From positions 1-16,125 of the forward strand of contig JALNQF010000708.1 in NCBI GenBank assembly GCA_028456385.1: a stretch of DNA of 16,125 bases. The letters run 5' to 3'. Shown here one piece after another: positions 1 through 7,904 of this stretch. The notes under the pieces are model-generated. The model ran no database searches. It was given only the letters and a program-made list of their open reading frames with translations, and had not been told where the DNA came from. This stretch comes from Ophiosphaerella korrae (Eukaryota > Ascomycota > Dothideomycetes > Pleosporales > Phaeosphaeriaceae). Every line of letters begins with the position of its first letter. Position 1 is the first letter of the stretch. The translations under genes and the position numbers were made by a program.

Positions 1-226
1 AATAAATATAATATATATAAAACTTTATAATATACTTATTATAATATATTAAGGTAAAAACTTTTAAATAAGAGTAATTACTCTTTTATTCTTTATTATT
101 CTTTATATATATAGTTTATATACATCTTATAACTATTTATATAACTATTATTATCTTAGTATAATTATATATACTTATTATAGTTAGTTATTAATATAAA
201 ATATTAATAAATTTAGACTTTACTAA
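1..226. other. A+T-rich flank with no gene
   Basis: Low-complexity A+T-rich sequence left of element 1. No coding frame or RNA gene is visible. The only structure is a perfect 16-bp palindrome at 70-85 (AAGAGTAATTACTCTT). Its GAGTAATTACTC core recurs in the right flank of element 1 around 7815-7893, so both sides of the insertion may belong to one older A+T-rich repeat. Confidence 0.6.
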
Positions 227-231
227 TATAT
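227..231. repeat. Target site duplication of element 1, left copy
   Basis: TATAT directly before the 5' LTR, matched by TATAT at 7724-7728 directly after the 3' LTR. Five bp is the duplication length usual for Ty3/Gypsy integrases. The sequence is simple, so a chance match is possible, but the LTR edges were set independently by where the two LTRs stop matching. Confidence 0.75.
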
Positions 232-658
232 TGTTACAATAGTAATAAGAGAGCTATAGATAGAACTAATTAGCCCTACGATAATTAACTTAGACTTATA
301 TAACCCTAAGGAGTATAAGCTTAATTAGGAGGCTATATATAATTAGGATACCTAGAGTAATCTATAATCTATAGACTCTTAGCATTAATAGATTATAGAT
401 TAAGATAATCTACAATCTATTAGTCTTGGCAACTATAGATTAATAGATTATAACAAGTATATAGTTAGTAGCAATATATATTATTAGGATAGTATTAGTA
501 ATTTAATTATTAACTACAAGTAATAATACTAAGATAGTTGTAAAATATCTTCTATTATTTATAGCCTATTATAGATTACTATACAAACTTTGTTATTACC
601 TCCTAATCTACTAATACCTTTAGGTATTAGGAAGTTAACCCTAGTAACACCTATTATA
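232..658 (+). repeat. 5' LTR of element 1
   Basis: A 427-bp direct repeat whose partner is 7297-7723. It starts TGTTAC; the partner starts TATTAT, with both differences being RIP-type transitions. It ends CTATTATA, after which the copies diverge (CCTTAC here, TATATT in the partner). By hand alignment the LTRs differ at about 29 positions, all C/T or G/A, with no indel. It contains an inverted repeat (358-372 with 388-402) and two related AATCTA...TAGATTA units like those arrayed in the other LTRs of this window. No promoter element can be assigned with confidence. Confidence 0.95.
358..402. repeat. Hairpin within the element 1 LTR
   Basis: A perfect 15-bp inverted repeat: TAATCTATAATCTAT at 358-372 and its reverse complement at 388-402, separated by 15 nt. 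The same arms occur at the same offset (126 nt from the LTR start) in the 3' LTR at 7423-7437 and 7453-7467. It overlaps the AATCT...AGATTA unit that is tandemly arrayed in the solo LTR and the element 2 LTR, so it is a conserved LTR component, perhaps in U3. A regulatory role is inference. Confidence 0.7.
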
Positions 659-719
659 CCTTACTAATTTAGTTATTAAGAGTAGCGAAGCGTAAGTAGC
701 GCATAGTCTAGCTAATACA
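659..719 (+). other. Leader of element 1 after the 5' LTR; primer-binding site not recognisable
   Basis: The sequence after the LTR (CCTTACTAATTTAG...) has no TGG start of a tRNA-complementary primer site. RIP turns TGG into TAG, so TAGTTATTAAG at 670-680 could be a remnant, but it is offset about 11 nt and this is speculative; self-priming is also possible. The stretch is conserved in element 2 at the right end of the window (reverse complement of roughly 16087-16125), which supports it being a shared leader. The gag frame is already open here. Confidence 0.5.
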
Positions 720-1631
720 ATAGTAGAAAGTTTAACTAAAAAAGGAGCTAAGGTAACTATAAGTAGCTATAAGTTAGACAATACTATATAGAAACAAATT
801 AAGGACTACCTAAACAACCTAATCTCTAAGAAAGAAGATATAAAAATAGTAATTAAAGTACTAGAAATATAAAATAAGGAATTACAAGACTACTTAAAGT
901 AAAATAAAGTATAAATTAAAGCTATTATAGAAGGTTAGAACTAAATAGAACTAATTACCTAATAACTAGAGATAAGTACGATAAAGAAACTACTAAAGAT
1001 ACTTATCCTTAAAAAGTTTAATAGAATAAGAGAGAAATTAAGACCCTTTATAGTATTAGTATAACTCTAGATAGACGTATAAGTACTATACTTTAATATA
1101 GAAGAGAAGAAGGTAATATATATTAGACTATACCTAGAAGAAGACATAATAAGATAGTATAAGCCTTACTAGATAGATTACTTAATATACTTGCTAATAA
1201 CCTAGAAAGACAAGACTAAAGCTATTTTTAGAAGTTATAAATACTTTACTAAATAAATAAAAGTAGTATTTAAGGATATAGATATTACTTAATAAGCTAA
1301 AGAGAAACTTAAGAGGCTTATACAAAGTAAGAGTATTCTAGAATACGTATTATAATTTAAATAACTAAGTTAGAATATAGAATAGAATAAATTAGCTCTT
1401 ATATTACAATTTAAACAAAGACTTAATATAAAAATCTAATACGAAATAATATATATAGAGAAACCTAGAATACTAAAAGCTCTAAAGTAGTAAGTAATCT
1501 AAATTAATAATAATCTTTAAGAATAGAAAAAGAATAAGTATAGTAACTAAACTAGAAACTAGAATACTAGAGACCCTATAATCTTTAACGTAAACAAAGA
1601 TAGAAAGAAAAGAAAGAATAAAGACTTTATA

Positions 1632-1742
1632 TATTTTAACTATAGTAAAAAAGGCTACTATATAAAAGACTACTAATTATAAAAGAAAAAGGATATAGTA
1701 TATTATAAATATAGAAAACTAAGATACTTTGTAAAAGATTAT
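1632..1742 (+). other. Two Gag zinc knuckles with every Cys and His turned to Tyr
   Basis: Both knuckles keep exact CX2CX4HX4C spacing. At 1632-1673 the residues read YFNYSKKGYYIKDY. At 1701-1742 they read YYKYRKLRYFVKDY. Every metal-ligand position is Tyr: TGT/TGC became TAT/TAC and CAC/CAT became TAC/TAT. These are exactly the TpG-to-TpA and CpA-to-TpA changes of RIP. Zinc could not be bound, so the nucleic-acid-binding part of Gag is dead. The same pair, with the same changes, occurs in element 2. Confidence 0.9.
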
Positions 1743-1830
1743 AGAAGTAAAGACTACAAGAAAGATAAAGAAGCTTAGTTAAAAATAACTAAAAAGAAGA
1801 AAGAAACACTATAAGTATAGGCTAAACCTT

Positions 1831-1839
1831 AAAAAAAAA
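1831..1839 (+). other. Homopolymer frameshift between gag and pol in element 1
   Basis: Between the shared blocks CCTT and TAGC, element 1 has AAAAAAAAAG (10 nt), whereas element 2 has AAGAGAAAG (9 nt). The extra base moves the reading frame from 0 to 1 (mod 3). The downstream Pol stretch (about 1969-2288) is indeed in frame 1, and after the 463-bp solo-LTR insertion Pol continues in frame 2, as arithmetic predicts. In element 2 Gag and Pol share one frame across this point. The extra A could be a mutation, a sequencing slip, or the remnant of a programmed slippery site. Confidence 0.7.
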
Positions 1840-2288
1840 GTAGCTAAGAGTAAAAAAATATAATACGTAATACTCTACTAGACCTTTTATTATAAAGACA
1901 ACTACTATATATACCTTTCTAGTAAATAGAGAGTAAGATACTTCTTATAATAGAGAAATAGAGTAGTAGTAATAAAAGAAAGAATAAAAGTATAGCTAGA
2001 AGAAATAGCGTATATAATAGACCTACTAATAGAAGACTTAGAAGAGAAAGAACCCTAGACTCTATTAATCTAGGTAAAAGGACTAGTACTAGATAAAGAG
2101 ACTACTATAGCTTTCTCTAAAGGACTATAAGAAAGTGTAAGATAAATTAGTATAAGAGGTATAGAGTATACCTAGCTAGATATATATAGTTATAATAGCT
2201 ATATAATAATAGATATAAAGGAATAAAATAAAGAATAGAAGTTTATTTAGAAATACTTACTAGTTATAAGTATAGAGGAAGCGTATAA
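1840..2288 (+). pseudogene. pol: N-terminal pol segment of element 1, cut by the solo LTR
   Basis: This is the linker between Gag and protease of the polyprotein. The frame set by the codon at 1969 runs to 2288 with only TAA/TAG interruptions. It matches element 2 closely (reverse complement of about 14505-14860), including an acidic stretch rich in Glu and Asp (LIEDLEEKEP-like around 2030). I recognise no catalytic motif. At 2288 the frame is broken by insertion of a solo LTR and resumes at 2752. Element 2 preserves the uninterrupted site at 14501-14505. Confidence 0.75.
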
Positions 2289-2751
2289 TATTATGGGCTG
2301 CCTATTGTCGACTATAGGCACCTATAATAGGGGTTAGTAGATTAAGAGTTAATAGTAAAAGCTTAGAGGTAATCTATAATAACTATAAACAATAGAAGAT
2401 GTTTTGTAACTGTCTTGTATTAGCGTTCTATAGTTAATAGATTGAATTGCTAATACTATCTTAATAATGCGCGTCCTACTAACTATATACTTATAGTAAT
2501 CTGTTTGTGCAACCCTTTAGATTACTACTAATCTGTTTACACGTAACTATAGATTACCTTAATCTATAAGTGCGTTATAATAGATTACTACTAATCTGTT
2601 TGCACGTAACTATAGATTATTGCTACGTGTCTTAGTTGTAGGTAGCTTCCTAATTGAGATCGTTACCCTACTTGTCTTATGCCTTGTTAGCACCTAAGTT
2701 AGGATTAATTAGTTCTATCTCGATTTCTCTTGTTACGTCTATAACATATAA
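2284..2751 (-). mobile_element. Solo LTR nested in element 1 pol, with target duplication
   Basis: A single 458-bp LTR (2289-2746), reading on the minus strand from TGTTAT at 2746 down to ATAATA at 2289, flanked by TATAA at 2284-2288 and 2747-2751. Element 2 has one copy of the site (TTATA at 14501-14505), so the insertion is exact. There is no internal sequence, so it is the recombination product of a former full element. It resembles the element 2 LTR (9782-10207) more than the element 1 LTR: both start with TGTTATAG/TATTATAG followed by a CAAGAGAAAT block. It keeps many CpA, TpG and CpG dinucleotides lost from its surroundings, so it has seen little RIP and is probably the younger insertion. 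Confidence 0.92.
2498..2624. repeat. Four ~31-bp tandem units in the solo LTR
   Basis: Units start at 2498, 2530, 2561 and 2593, each 31-32 bp, beginning AATCT and containing TAGATTA near the end. Alternate units are the most alike: 2518-2556 and 2581-2619 match over 39 bp with one difference, at a 63-bp period. The element 2 LTR has three such units (9992-10085), and this one-unit difference accounts for the 32-bp length difference (458 against 426). The ends of each unit are inverted (AATCT / AGATT), so each can fold. An LTR enhancer array is a reasonable inference. Confidence 0.8.
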
Positions 2752-3394
2752 GAACTAGAAAGAACGTAACCTTAAAGAAATAAAATTTATACTATTCTAA
2801 GAATAGATAAAGTAATATATAGTTGTAGTAGAGAGGATACTTATATAAAGAGAATAGTAATACTTTATAAGAAAGATATAATAGATTAATAAAGCCTATA
2901 TACTAAGAGTACTAGTAGTATACTATATCTTAACTATAGATATACTTAGAAAAAATAAGTACTAAGAAGGGGACGACAAGATAATAGACTTAAGGTACCT
3001 AGTATATTTTAAAGTATTATAGATATTATACCTAGATAAGAATTATATTATATATAAAAACCCTAAAGTAAATAATAAAGTATAGCTTATAAAAAGAAGA
3101 GGTTATAACTATATAAGAGTAATTCTAGTAGAAGATATCTAAGGATAGAAAATAATCCTAGAAGATAGATACGTAGTAGTAAGACTTAGCCTAAAACTAT
3201 TAAAGAAATGCGTCTAAAAAGGACTATAGTATAAATATATGTATAATAAATATCTAAAACACAAAGAATATAAACTTAAAATAGGGCTATAGCCTTAGAA
3301 AGATAGATAATTTATAAAAATACCTAAATAAAAAAGGCTAGAAGGTATAAGAAGACTATATATTACAAAAACAAGTACTTATTAAAGAAAGAAA

Positions 3395-3700
3395 GTATAA
3401 TTAATAATTAATAGTAGAGCTATAAGAAACTTTATATTAAAGAAGTTTATAGAAATACAAGGAATATAGTATATAATAAAAAAATATCCTTAATAGCTAA
3501 GTACGATTAAAGGAAAACTATTCTAGGAACTTATTAGGTTTAAAATAGTTCTCTCTATACTAGAATTAGAAGAAATAATAATTAAAAATATAGTTATAGA
3601 TATAACAACAATTAATAACAAATAAGATATAATATTAGGAATACTATAGTTATAAATAACTAACCTATATATTAATTAGAAAATAGGAAAAATTAGTTAC
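3395..3700 (+). other. Aspartic protease domain of element 1
   Basis: A retropepsin-like protease that would cleave the Gag-Pol polyprotein. The active-site loop reads I-N-S-R-A at 3407-3421, followed by IRNFI, matching the D-S-G-A-(T)-x-N-F-I consensus. Asp reads Asn and Gly reads Arg, both explained by TpG-to-TpA (ATT-GAT to ATT-AAT, AGT-GGA to AGT-AGA). Without the Asp it is inactive. Element 2 has the same two changes at 13825-13839. Confidence 0.8.
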
Positions 3701-3899
3701 TATAAAATAGAAAAACTAGAAGCTAATATTAGCCTATACAAAAGAGAATTCCTAGAGAAATATAAGAAATAGGAAAAATAGCTTATAGAACCTAAAGATT
3801 ACCTTCTAAAATATTAGCTATAGGACCTAGTAATAGAAATAGAAAAAAGAAAAGACGTAAGATAGAGCCTAGTCTACTAAAAAATAGAAGAAGAATCTA

Positions 3900-4530
3900 A
3901 AATTAAGTAAATGTTTATTTAGAACGTAATAAAAAAAGGATAGATAAGAGAATCTAAATCTTTAGTAGTATATAGACTTATATTTGTAGATAAGAAAGAA
4001 ATAAGTAAAAAAAGGCCCTACGTAGATTTTAGAAAAACTAATATAGTTATAAACAAGAACTAATACCCTTTACTATAAATAGACGTAATATAAGATAAAC
4101 TATAAAGAGTAATAATCTTTATAAAGTTAGATATCTAGAATACTTACTACTAGATTAGAATTAAGAAAAGTAATAAATAAAAAATAGTATTTAGAATATA
4201 ATAGAGACTATATAAATACTTAGTTATACTATTTAGCTTAATAAACGTACTAGTAGCCTTCTAAGAAAGAATAAATATAGTACTAAGAAAATACCTAGAC
4301 GTATTTATATTTATATACCTAGATAACATCTTTATATTCTTAGAAATAGAAGAAGAATACGTATAGCACGTATATAAAGTACTAGAAAAACTAGTAGATA
4401 ATAAACTATTTTTTAAAATAAGAAAATATAAATTCTATATAAAAGAAATAGACTTCCTTAGATTTATTATAGAACTAGGAAAAATTAAGATTAATCTAGA
4501 GAAAATTAAGTTAATTAACAAATAGCTAAC
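3900..4530 (+). other. Reverse transcriptase domain of element 1
   Basis: Readable blocks follow the Ty3/Gypsy order: a VDFRKTN-like block at about 4021, then YPL, FIKLDI (the first catalytic Asp), a KIVFRI-like block, then IFIYLDN at about 4307-4327. The active-site YLDD is at 4316-4327 and reads YLDN, because GAT-GAC became GAT-AAC (TpG to TpA). Loss of this Asp and the many stops make it non-functional. The domain copies element RNA into DNA in the particle. Confidence 0.9.
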
Positions 4531-4739
4531 ACTAAAAAACCTAAAAGAAGTATAATAATTCTATAGACTAGTAAACTTTTGTAAAAAGTTAATAGTAGGA
4601 TAGTCTAAAGATATAGAACTAATAATAAAGCTTTTAAAAAAAGATATACTATTTAAGTAGATAGAGGAATATAAGAAAGTATTTAACAAGATTAAAAAGA
4701 AGTTTATAGAGAACCTAGTTATTAGAATATATAACCTAG

Positions 4740-5130
4740 ACCTACTAGTAATAGTAAAAATAGATGTATCTAATTTAGTCTATAGAATAGTACTAATATA
4801 AGAAGACTTAAAGACTAAAAAAGAATACTTAGTTAAATACTTCTCTAAGAAAATAAAGCTAGTAGAGCTTAACTACCTTATCTATAATAAAGAAATACTA
4901 GTAACTTATAAAGTATTTAAGTAATAGAGAGTATACCTATAAAGAGTAAAATATTAAATAAAAGTTTATATAGACTATAAGAATCTTATAAGATTTATAA
5001 CAAATAAAGAACTAATATAATAATATATAAGATAGTAGGAATTCTTATTAATATTTAATATAGAAATTATATATATAAAAGGAAAAGATAATTAATTTAT
5101 AGACGCTCTTAGTAGAAGACTAGACTTACA
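4740..5130 (+). other. RNase H domain of element 1
   Basis: The segment reads VKIDVSNLVYRIVL at about 4754-4795 (Asp at 4763-4765), matching the T-D-A-S start of Ty3/Gypsy RNase H. It then has a YFSKKIKLVELNY-like block near 4840-4875 and a GKDN.(F)DALSRR-like end near 5090-5120, the usual RNase H/connection terminus. The domain removes RNA from the RNA-DNA hybrid. Element 2 lacks the whole domain, so this is the only copy in the window. Confidence 0.85.
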
Positions 5131-5339
5131 AGAAGAAGTAAGTACTACTAGTATAGTTCTAGTTAAGAATAAAGGATATTTAGTCCTAAATATACCTAAA
5201 ATAGCTAAAATACTTAAAAGAAAAAGTAGCGAGCTAGATAAATAGATTTAGAAAATAATACAAGAAGTATCTAAAGAAATAGAGAAATTAGAAATCTAAG
5301 AAGGACTTATATAAGCTTATAGAAGAATATATATTCTAA

Positions 5340-6400
5340 AAAGAATTTAAAGAGAATTTATATAATAATTCTATAAATTACTAGTATATAGTTACTAAGG
5401 TATTAAGAAAATATTAGATAGATTACTATAAGATTATTATATCCTAAAAGTAAGATAACTAGTAATAGAGGTACTACAAGACTATATAGAATACTAAAGA
5501 AATAAGTATAGTAGATACGTACTATATAGGATACTATAACTAGTTAAAGTATTAGAATAACTATAAAGAGTTATTATAATAGACTTTATTATAAAATTAC
5601 CTAAGTCTAAAGATCTAATATTAAGAGTTAAGTATAATAGAATACTTATAATAGTAGATAAGCTTATAAAGTATATATACTTTAGACTATATAAAGAAAA
5701 AAGTAGGATAGAAGTTACTATATACTAAGTTCTAGGAACTATAATTAGCTAATATAGACTACTAGATAAGATTATTATAGATAGAGATATAAGATTTATA
5801 TTAAAACTATAGAGAATAATTATAGCGTAACTAGGAATTAAGTATATAATATTAATAGTATACTACCTATAAATAGATAGATAATTAAAACAAATAAATT
5901 AAATAGTAGAATAATACATAAAATACTACCTTAACTACAACTAGAGTAACTAGGTATAGTTATTACTTATAGTATAACTAGCATACAATAGCGTAAAGAA
6001 TATAGTAATAAGAGTATTACCTTTCTTTATAAACTATAGATTTAACTCTAGTGTATATAGAATACTAAGATTAGAGATATCTTAGTCTCTAAGAGGAGAA
6101 AACTTTATAAATAGAATAAAAGAAATATATAATTAGCTAAGATAAGATATAGAATTCTTACACGATTATATAGTAAAGTATTATAATAAGAAATATAAAA
6201 AGAGACCCTAATTTAAAGAAAGAGAAAAAGTATAGTTAGTGTAAAAAAATATTAAGAGTAAAAAACTAAGTTTAAAACTAAACTATATTAAGATAAGACT
6301 ATATAAAATTAAAAAAGAAGTTACGCTAGTTATATTTAAATTAAAGCTACTAAATAAGATAAGGATATACTTAACCTTCTACGTAGCACTACTTAAAATA
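5340..6400 (+). other. Integrase of element 1
   Basis: The zinc-binding HHCC site is visible with all four ligands as Tyr: codons at 5387, 5393, 5483 and 5492. The catalytic core follows with DFIIKLPK (Asp at 5582-5584) and IDRD (Asp at 5780-5782). A Lys codon AAA sits at 5888-5890, where element 2 keeps Glu (GAA). The spacing D-x65-D-x35-E is the same in both copies. The context QMD-Q-..-NQ matches the family's DGQTERVNQ box. The C-terminal region continues to the chromodomain. It is non-functional through stops, loss of zinc ligands and the Glu change. Confidence 0.88.
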
Positions 6401-6463
6401 GTACTATAAAATATAAAACTACTAGTGTACAAAGTAGATATATATAGAGAATAAGAAGAATAA

Positions 6464-6613
6464 GAAGTTAAAGAAATCCTAATATACTAGTTCTATAATA
6501 GTAGGAACTACTACTTAGTAAAATAGATAGGTATAGATAAGAAAGAGAAACTATAGGAAAATATATAAGAACTAGAAGATAACTTTAATTACTTTAAGAA
6601 ACTAGAAGACTTC
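6464..6613 (+). other. Chromodomain at the C-terminus of element 1 Pol
   Basis: The frame reads EVKEIL...YYLVK, then TAG at 6524-6526, then IGID, KKEKL, TAG, EN...ELEDNFNYFKKLEDF. This matches the chromodomain core YLVKWKGY...TWEP when the two TAG codons are taken as former Trp (TGG), one of which lies in the methyl-lysine-binding aromatic cage. Chromodomains of this clade direct integration to heterochromatin marked by H3K9 methylation (family knowledge). That fits the A+T-rich, nested-transposon setting. Element 2 has the same domain at about 10872-11022. Confidence 0.85.
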
Positions 6614-6616
6614 TAA

Positions 6617-7296
6617 AGTTAAAACTCTCTAGAACGCTTAGTAGTAAACTAAGAGAACTAATATTACTACTATTAGATAGAGAGATAATAAGAACGCCTA
6701 ATATAAGACTTACTACAATAATATTAAACGCTTTATCTAAGTCTAGCTTAGCTTCTATAGCTACTAACTATTTAGCTAATTTCTTATTATTTAACGCCTT
6801 TATCTTATAAAGATAAAAGAGATAAGCTTAATTCTTTACTAGCTTACTCTACGTAAGCTCTTAGATCTACTTACGCTTAGCTTTAGCTTCTACAATTTAA
6901 GATAGTAATTTCTCTTAAGTCTAGTTAATAGCTCTCCCTATTATTATTAAGCCTAGACGTAAGAATAAGTATAATAAACGTACACTTAGAAAGAGAGATA
7001 CTAGATATATTATAAGAACTACGTATATTCGCATAAATATATACCTTATAAGCCTTACTATTATTTATAGAAATAATACAAAGAAGAGACTTAGGGTTTA
7101 ACTTAAGAGAAGCGTAATAGGAATAAGAAAATATCTTAATACTATTACGCAACACGTAATTAGTAAGAAGATAGTAATAATATATAGATAAAATAACTAT
7201 AGAGAGTAATAAAGAACTATAGATTAATAAAGAAAGTAAATTAATAACTTTAGCTCTAAGATAGATAAACAAGAACCTACTTAAAAGAGGAGATAG
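6617..7296 (+). pseudogene. Conserved coding-like segment after pol, unknown product (element 1)
   Basis: About 680 bp lie between the chromodomain and the 3' LTR, where many elements of this clade have almost nothing. The Pol frame (codon starts congruent to 2 mod 3) stays coding-like to the LTR, interrupted only by TAA/TAG. The second half, from about 6940, is rich in Leu, Gln, Glu, Arg and Lys and suggests a helical or coiled-coil protein. A matching segment exists in element 2 (10208-10868), with shared blocks such as LQALL, ENIL/RNIL and NKNLL near the end. It could be an extra domain of the polyprotein or a separate third ORF. I see no signal peptide, membrane span or envelope-like motif. 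Confidence 0.55.
7283..7296 (+). other. Polypurine tract of element 1
   Basis: AAAAGAGGAGATAG lies directly before the 3' LTR; all but one base are purines. This is the position and composition expected of the plus-strand primer. Element 2 has a comparable purine run next to its 3' LTR (10208-10222 on the minus strand), and both are preceded by CCTACT. Confidence 0.75.
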
Positions 7297-7723
7297 TATT
7301 ATAATAGTAATAAGAGAGCTATAGATAGAACTAATTAGCTCTATAATAATTAACTTAGACTTATATAACTCTAAGGGGTACGAGCTTAATTAGGAGGCTA
7401 CATATAATTAAGATACCTAGAGTAATCTATAATCTATAGACTCTTAGTATTAATAGATTATAGATTAGGATAATCTACAATCTATTAGTCTTAGTAACTA
7501 TAGATTAATAGATTACAACAAGTATATAGTTAGTAGTAATACGTATTATTAAGATAGTATTAGTAATTTAATTATTAACTACGAGCGATAATACTAAGAT
7601 AGTTACAAAATATCTTCTATTATTTATAGCCTATTATAGATTACTATATAAACTTTGTTATTACCTCCTAATCTACTAACACCTTTAGGTATTAGGAAGT
7701 CGACCCTAGTAACACCTATTATA
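7297..7723 (+). repeat. 3' LTR of element 1
   Basis: A 427-bp partner of 232-658, with no indel and about 29 differences, all transitions. The changes run in both directions (each LTR keeps bases the other has lost), as expected if RIP struck the copies independently. It starts TATTAT (TGTTAC in the 5' LTR) and ends CTATTATA. It keeps the 15-bp-arm hairpin at 7423-7467. Confidence 0.95.
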
Positions 7724-7728
7724 TATAT
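7724..7728. repeat. Target site duplication of element 1, right copy
   Basis: TATAT follows the 3' LTR and matches 227-231. Confidence 0.75.
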
Positions 7729-7814
7729 TAAGAATATTCTAACTTTATTTAAATATTTATTAGTAAATATTTAATAATATAGTAATTTATAGTATTATTT
7801 TATACTTTTTAAAA

Positions 7815-7893
7815 AAAGAGTAATTAAAAGAGTAATTAAGTAAGAGTAAGAGTAAGAGTAAGAGTAAAAGTAATTACTCTTACTCTTACTTAA
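7815..7893. repeat. GAGTAA microsatellite within a 20-bp-arm inverted repeat
   Basis: TTAAGTAAGAGTAAGAGTAA at 7836-7855 has its exact reverse complement at 7874-7893, with an 18-nt spacer. The left arm runs into a short tandem array of TAAGAG units (about 7839-7870). AGAGTAATTA also occurs twice just upstream (about 7817-7839). The motif recurs as a palindrome at 70-85, on the other side of element 1. It could be the edge of an older repeat or a self-paired microsatellite. Confidence 0.7.
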
Positions 7894-7904
7894 GTAATTA
7901 GTAA

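Larger units (their letters stand above)
675..1839 (+). pseudogene. gag: Gag region of element 1, RIP-degraded
   Basis: Gag forms the virus-like particle and binds the element's RNA. The frame with codons starting at positions divisible by three reads through this stretch with only TAA/TAG interruptions, which correspond to former Gln or Trp codons. Around 1005-1170 it has the charged, aromatic pattern of the Retrotrans_gag domain (KFNR.RGKLRPF-like). It ends with two CX2CX4HX4C zinc knuckles (1632-1673 and 1701-1742) and a lysine-rich tail. The start is unclear: an ATA at 720-722 could be a mutated ATG, but the frame is open to about 675 and is conserved there in element 2. Gag and pol appear to be one continuous frame in this family. 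Here that frame is broken by an extra base in the A-run at 1831-1839. Confidence 0.85.
2752..6616 (+). pseudogene. pol: Pol region of element 1 (protease, RT, RNase H, integrase, chromodomain)
   Basis: This is the remains of the polyprotein that processed itself, copied the element's RNA and inserted the cDNA. All recognised motifs lie in one frame (codon starts congruent to 2 mod 3) from the solo-LTR edge to TAA at 6614-6616, so damage is by substitution rather than indels. Landmarks: protease at 3407-3421, RT active site at 4316-4327, RNase H at 4763, integrase zinc site at 5387-5494, integrase acidic residues at 5582, 5780 and (changed) 5888, chromodomain at about 6464-6613. Dozens of TAA/TAG interrupt it. 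Including the Gag part, the original polyprotein would have been about 1,820 codons. The final TAA may be the true stop or a mutated Gln codon, since the frame stays coding-like beyond it. Confidence 0.92.
232..7723 (+). mobile_element. Element 1: RIP-degraded Ty3/Gypsy chromovirus, complete LTR to LTR
   Basis: This is a full-length LTR retrotransposon of 7,492 bp, or about 7.03 kb without the nested solo LTR and its extra target copy. Order: 5' LTR, Gag with two zinc knuckles, protease, reverse transcriptase, RNase H, integrase, chromodomain, an extra conserved coding-like segment, polypurine tract, 3' LTR. Integrase lying downstream of RT/RNase H defines Ty3/Gypsy, and the C-terminal chromodomain places it with the chromoviruses. 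Dozens of TAA/TAG codons, almost no TGA, and Cys/His-to-Tyr changes at conserved positions show that it is dead and was inactivated by RIP. The domain frame is otherwise nearly free of frameshifts: after removing the solo LTR and one A-run indel, a single frame runs from Gag to the 3' LTR. Confidence 0.95.

Noticed and set aside
659..690. A tRNA primer-binding site
   Set aside because: No TGG-start complement adjoins the LTR. A TAG remnant is possible but offset, and too weak to assign to any tRNA.
2498..2624. A CRISPR-like array
   Set aside because: Units adjoin without spacers, number only four, lie within an LTR, and occur in fungal-type repetitive DNA.
2294..2746. Solo LTR edges at TG...CA (2294-2746)
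   Set aside because: That choice gives an imperfect target duplication (TATTA/TATAA). Starting at 2289 gives an exact TATAA pair and matches the empty site in element 2; the terminal CA appears to have become TA.
6925..7272. An open 115-codon frame on the minus strand
   Set aside because: It is antisense to the conserved segment after element 1 pol. Its composition (Ile, Leu, Tyr, Ser and Asn repeats) is what A+T-rich sequence gives in any open frame. The matching antisense frame is not conserved in element 2, whereas the sense strand is.
6617..7296. An envelope-like gene
   Set aside because: There is no signal peptide, transmembrane span or Cys pattern in the coding-like frame; the sequence is charged and helical.
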